Below are positions 5,140 through 6,980 of a DNA stretch of 6,980 nt, in pieces. The notes beneath the pieces were generated by a model. It saw only the letters and a list, made by a program, of their open reading frames with translations. It had not been told where the DNA came from and did no database searches. Positions within the stretch are counted from its first letter, which is position 1. Each line of letters begins with the position of its first letter. Both the position numbers and the translations under genes were made by a program. Source of the stretch: JACDBD01 sp050743385 (lineage in GTDB: Bacteria; Actinomycetota; Acidimicrobiia; IMCC26256; JACDBD01); NCBI GenBank assembly GCA_050743385.1, contig JBOGFJ010000297.1:1-6980 (forward strand), given 5' to 3'.

Positions 5140-6980
5140 CGGGATGCAGCGGACGGCTTCCTGGCCGCCGCACGGAACCTCGGGCCCGAGAGCCGGCACC
5201 GGCACGATGGGCAGCATGATGCGCGACGGGTGGTCGGCCCCGTGGAGAACGGTGTTCACGCCGGGGGCGCTGCGCGGCACGTACGCGTAGTAGCTGTCGA
5301 CGAACGGCGGCGCGTGCACCTTGACCACCAGCCGGTGACCGGGACGGAACACGTGGCCGACCGGCCACACCTCCACGAGGTACTCGTTGGTCTCGCCCGG
5401 CACGATCAGCGTCGGGTTCGTGTGGGGACGATGCGGCCGGTAGATACGGCCGTCGGGGGTCTTCTCGCTGGCGGCTTCGTCGACCGCCCGGTGGCTCGCC
5501 CGCAACAGGCCCCGCTGGAGGTAGGTGCGGCTCCCGTCGGGTCCCTCGTCGATCACGCTCACGAACAGCTCGGTGTCGGGGGTCGCGCTCTGCACGAACA
5601 GCGTCGCCGCGATCGGCCCCGCCACTGCCGTGTTCGCCGCGAACGGCTCGCTGCGGTAGCTCAGCTCGTCGGGACCGTCGGCCGTCGTGACCGGTGGGCC
5701 CGCGCTCGGCCCCGCCTGGAACGACCACGACTGGCGGTGCGAACCCGAGACGTACGACGCCGCCGGCTCCGGGCCCGTGGGCGCGGCGGTACCGACCGAC
5801 CCGTCGGGGTGGAGGTACCAGTCGGTCCAGGTGGTCTGCGGATAGGGGAACGTCTTGGCATCAAGGCGGCCATTCGGGACGAGCGTGCCGGCCGGGTCGC
5901 GGTGCACCTCGAAGAACGTCGTCACCGAGGTGCTCGGCTTCTGGCGGTTGCCGAACCCGCGGTTGACGCCCCGCACCCAGTGGTCGAGCCAGGCCTTGCG
6001 GTCGGCGCGCACCTCGGGCAGGCCGCCGGAGGCGGTGCTGGCGGTGCCGTGGTCGCCGTTCATGAGCGCCAGGCGCTTGGGCACGCCGTTCACCCGTTCG
6101 TAGAGGTGGGTCGGGCCGCGCGGGCCGGTCTGCTCGTCTTGGTGCGCGGCCGCGATGTGGATGGGCACCTCGATCTTGTCGACGTAGGTGATGAGCGAGC
6201 GTGCCCGGTACCACTCGTTGTCGGTCTCCTGGAGACCTTGGAGCAACGGGTCGTTGAGCACCGTGCGACTCTTGCCGAGCACGTTGAGCGCGCAATCCTC
6301 CTGGCGGTTCGGGTCGTCGTCGGCGCCCTCGGGCCGGAGGATGCCGGGGAGGAGGCCGCCGGCGATGTCGTACGCGGGCCGGATGCCGCCCGTCCAGAGC
6401 AGGGGGAAGCCGTAATTGCTGACGCCACCCGGGTAGACGAGGCCGCGGTACACGTCGTCGATGAGGCCCGACAGCGAGGCGCCCTTCAGGCGTGCCGGCT
6501 GCGTGGCCGCGACCATGAACCCGGTGATCCCCCCGTAGGAGTGGCCGACCAGGCCCACCGAGCCGTTCGACCACGGTTGCGCCGGGATCCAGTTGTCGAT
6601 GATCTCCTTGCCGTCGAGGGCGGAGCGCCACGAGAAGAGGTCGAACTCACCGCTCGAGCAGCCGGTGCCGCGCACCGACGCGTGCACGGTGACGTACTCC
6701 TCGTAGAACAGCTCGGTGAGCTGACGACTGTCGTCGACCGGCACGAGCGGCAACCCGAGCTGGTCGAGGCCGAGATCCTTGGCGAGCGTGCCACCGTCGG
6801 CGGAGCCGCCGTCGTAGCCCGACATCTCGAAGACCGTCGGGTAGCGCACACCCGGGATGTAGTTGTCGGGGAGACGCACGTTGACGGCGATCTGCACGCC
6901 GTCGCTCATGGTCACGAAGCCGGTGGGCGCGGCCGCGGCCGGGGTCGCCGTCGCGCCGCCGGCGACGAGCGCGCCCGGGG
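5122..6980 (-). CDS. Exported CocE/NonD-type alpha/beta hydrolase (X-Pro dipeptidyl-peptidase-like), 5' partial
   Basis: The frame is open through the right edge; the start is not in the window. The first 21 visible codons (from 6978) are Ala/Gly/Pro-rich (GALVAGGATATPAAAAPTGF), like the end of a Sec or Tat signal peptide plus its cleavage region, so export is likely. The GTG at 6915 is therefore probably internal; residue numbers below count from it. VTMSDGVQIAVNVRLP is the standard opening strand of the CocE/X-Pro peptidase S15 family. Catalytic elements: GHSYGG with Ser126, Asp260 (HQDEQTG) and His289 (NGDHG). Tyr34 (MSGYDGG) fits the oxyanion-hole position. A cap domain lies at about 145-245, and a C-terminal beta-sandwich (PepX_C-like) from about 330 to 580, including SYRSEPF and VEVWPVGHVFRPGHRLVVKV. 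The tail carries a Cys582/Cys590 pair. The family hydrolyses esters, amides or acyl-prolyl bonds; the substrate cannot be told from sequence. No functional link to the his operon is evident. Confidence 0.88.
   Translation of the reverse strand, partial: PGALVAGGATATPAAAAPTGFVTMSDGVQIAVNVRLPDNYIPGVRYPTVFEMSGYDGGSADGGTLAKDLGLDQLGLPLVPVDDSRQLTELFYEEYVTVHASVRGTGCSSGEFDLFSWRSALDGKEIIDNWIPAQPWSNGSVGLVGHSYGGITGFMVAATQPARLKGASLSGLIDDVYRGLVYPGGVSNYGFPLLWTGGIRPAYDIAGGLLPGILRPEGADDDPNRQEDCALNVLGKSRTVLNDPLLQGLQETDNEWYRARSLITYVDKIEVPIHIAAAHQDEQTGPRGPTHLYERVNGVPKRLALMNGDHGTASTASGGLPEVRADRKAWLDHWVRGVNRGFGNRQKPSTSVTTFFEVHRDPAGTLVPNGRLDAKTFPYPQTTWTDWYLHPDGSVGTAAPTGPEPAASYVSGSHRQSWSFQAGPSAGPPVTTADGPDELSYRSEPFAANTAVAGPIAATLFVQSATPDTELFVSVIDEGPDGSRTYLQRGLLRASHRAVDEAASEKTPDGRIYRPHRPHTNPTLIVPGETNEYLVEVWPVGHVFRPGHRLVVKVHAPPFVDSYYAYVPRSAPGVNTVLHGADHPSRIMLPIVPVPALGPEVPCGGQEAVRCIPPGQVG

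Noticed and set aside
3569..5290. A 573-codon open frame on the plus strand opposite hisD and the hydrolase end
   Set aside because: It is antisense to a clear hisD, its translation is an Arg/Asp/Gly-rich low-information sequence, and it also runs through the 66-aa gene in another frame. Long antisense frames are normal in very GC-rich DNA.
1..6980. CRISPR arrays, tRNA or rRNA genes, insertion sequences, toxin-antitoxin or defence genes
   Set aside because: No regularly spaced repeats, no cloverleaf-like segments, and no transposase or defence motifs were seen on either strand; the window is filled by the genes listed.

Overview
The window is uniformly GC-rich, with strong G/C preference at third codon positions, GTG and TTG starts next to ATG, and histidine genes in the order hisD-hisC-hisB-hisA. 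This points to a high-GC Gram-positive bacterium (Actinomycetota). The HisA is of the canonical type rather than the PriA type of mycobacteria and streptomycetes, so a deep-branching class such as Acidimicrobiia is plausible. That placement is inference only.

Layout, left to right. (1) Plus strand, 2-802: the C-terminal part of a protein ending in an SGNH hydrolase domain, probably the extracytoplasmic end of a membrane acyltransferase; it is cut by the left edge. (2) Minus strand, 807-1031: a 74-residue hypothetical protein meeting the SGNH gene tail to tail. (3) Minus strand, 4849 down to 1109: a compact histidine operon, hisD, hisC, hisB, hisA. hisD/hisC overlap by 4 nt, hisC/hisB by 1 nt, and a 17-nt gap precedes hisA. 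A GC-rich hairpin follows the hisA stop. (4) Plus strand, 4914-5114: a 66-residue helical hypothetical protein diverging from hisD across a short shared control region. (5) Minus strand, 6980 down to 5122: a large exported alpha/beta hydrolase of the CocE/NonD (X-Pro dipeptidyl-peptidase-like) family; its 5' end, including most of the signal peptide, lies outside the window. A hairpin sits at the convergent junction 5115-5139.

The four his genes cover four pathway steps: isomerisation of ProFAR (HisA), dehydration of imidazole-glycerol phosphate (HisB), transamination of imidazole-acetol phosphate (HisC) and the final two-step oxidation of histidinol to histidine (HisD). The glutamine amidotransferase HisH and the cyclase HisF, which normally work between HisA and HisB and often lie beside them, are absent here and must be encoded elsewhere if the pathway is complete.

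I see no mobile element, CRISPR array, RNA gene or defence-like system. The points worth a second look are the missing hisH, the two small uncharacterised proteins flanking the his operon, a spaced direct repeat in the hisD leader, the hairpins at gene ends, and the C-terminal cysteine pair of the exported hydrolase.
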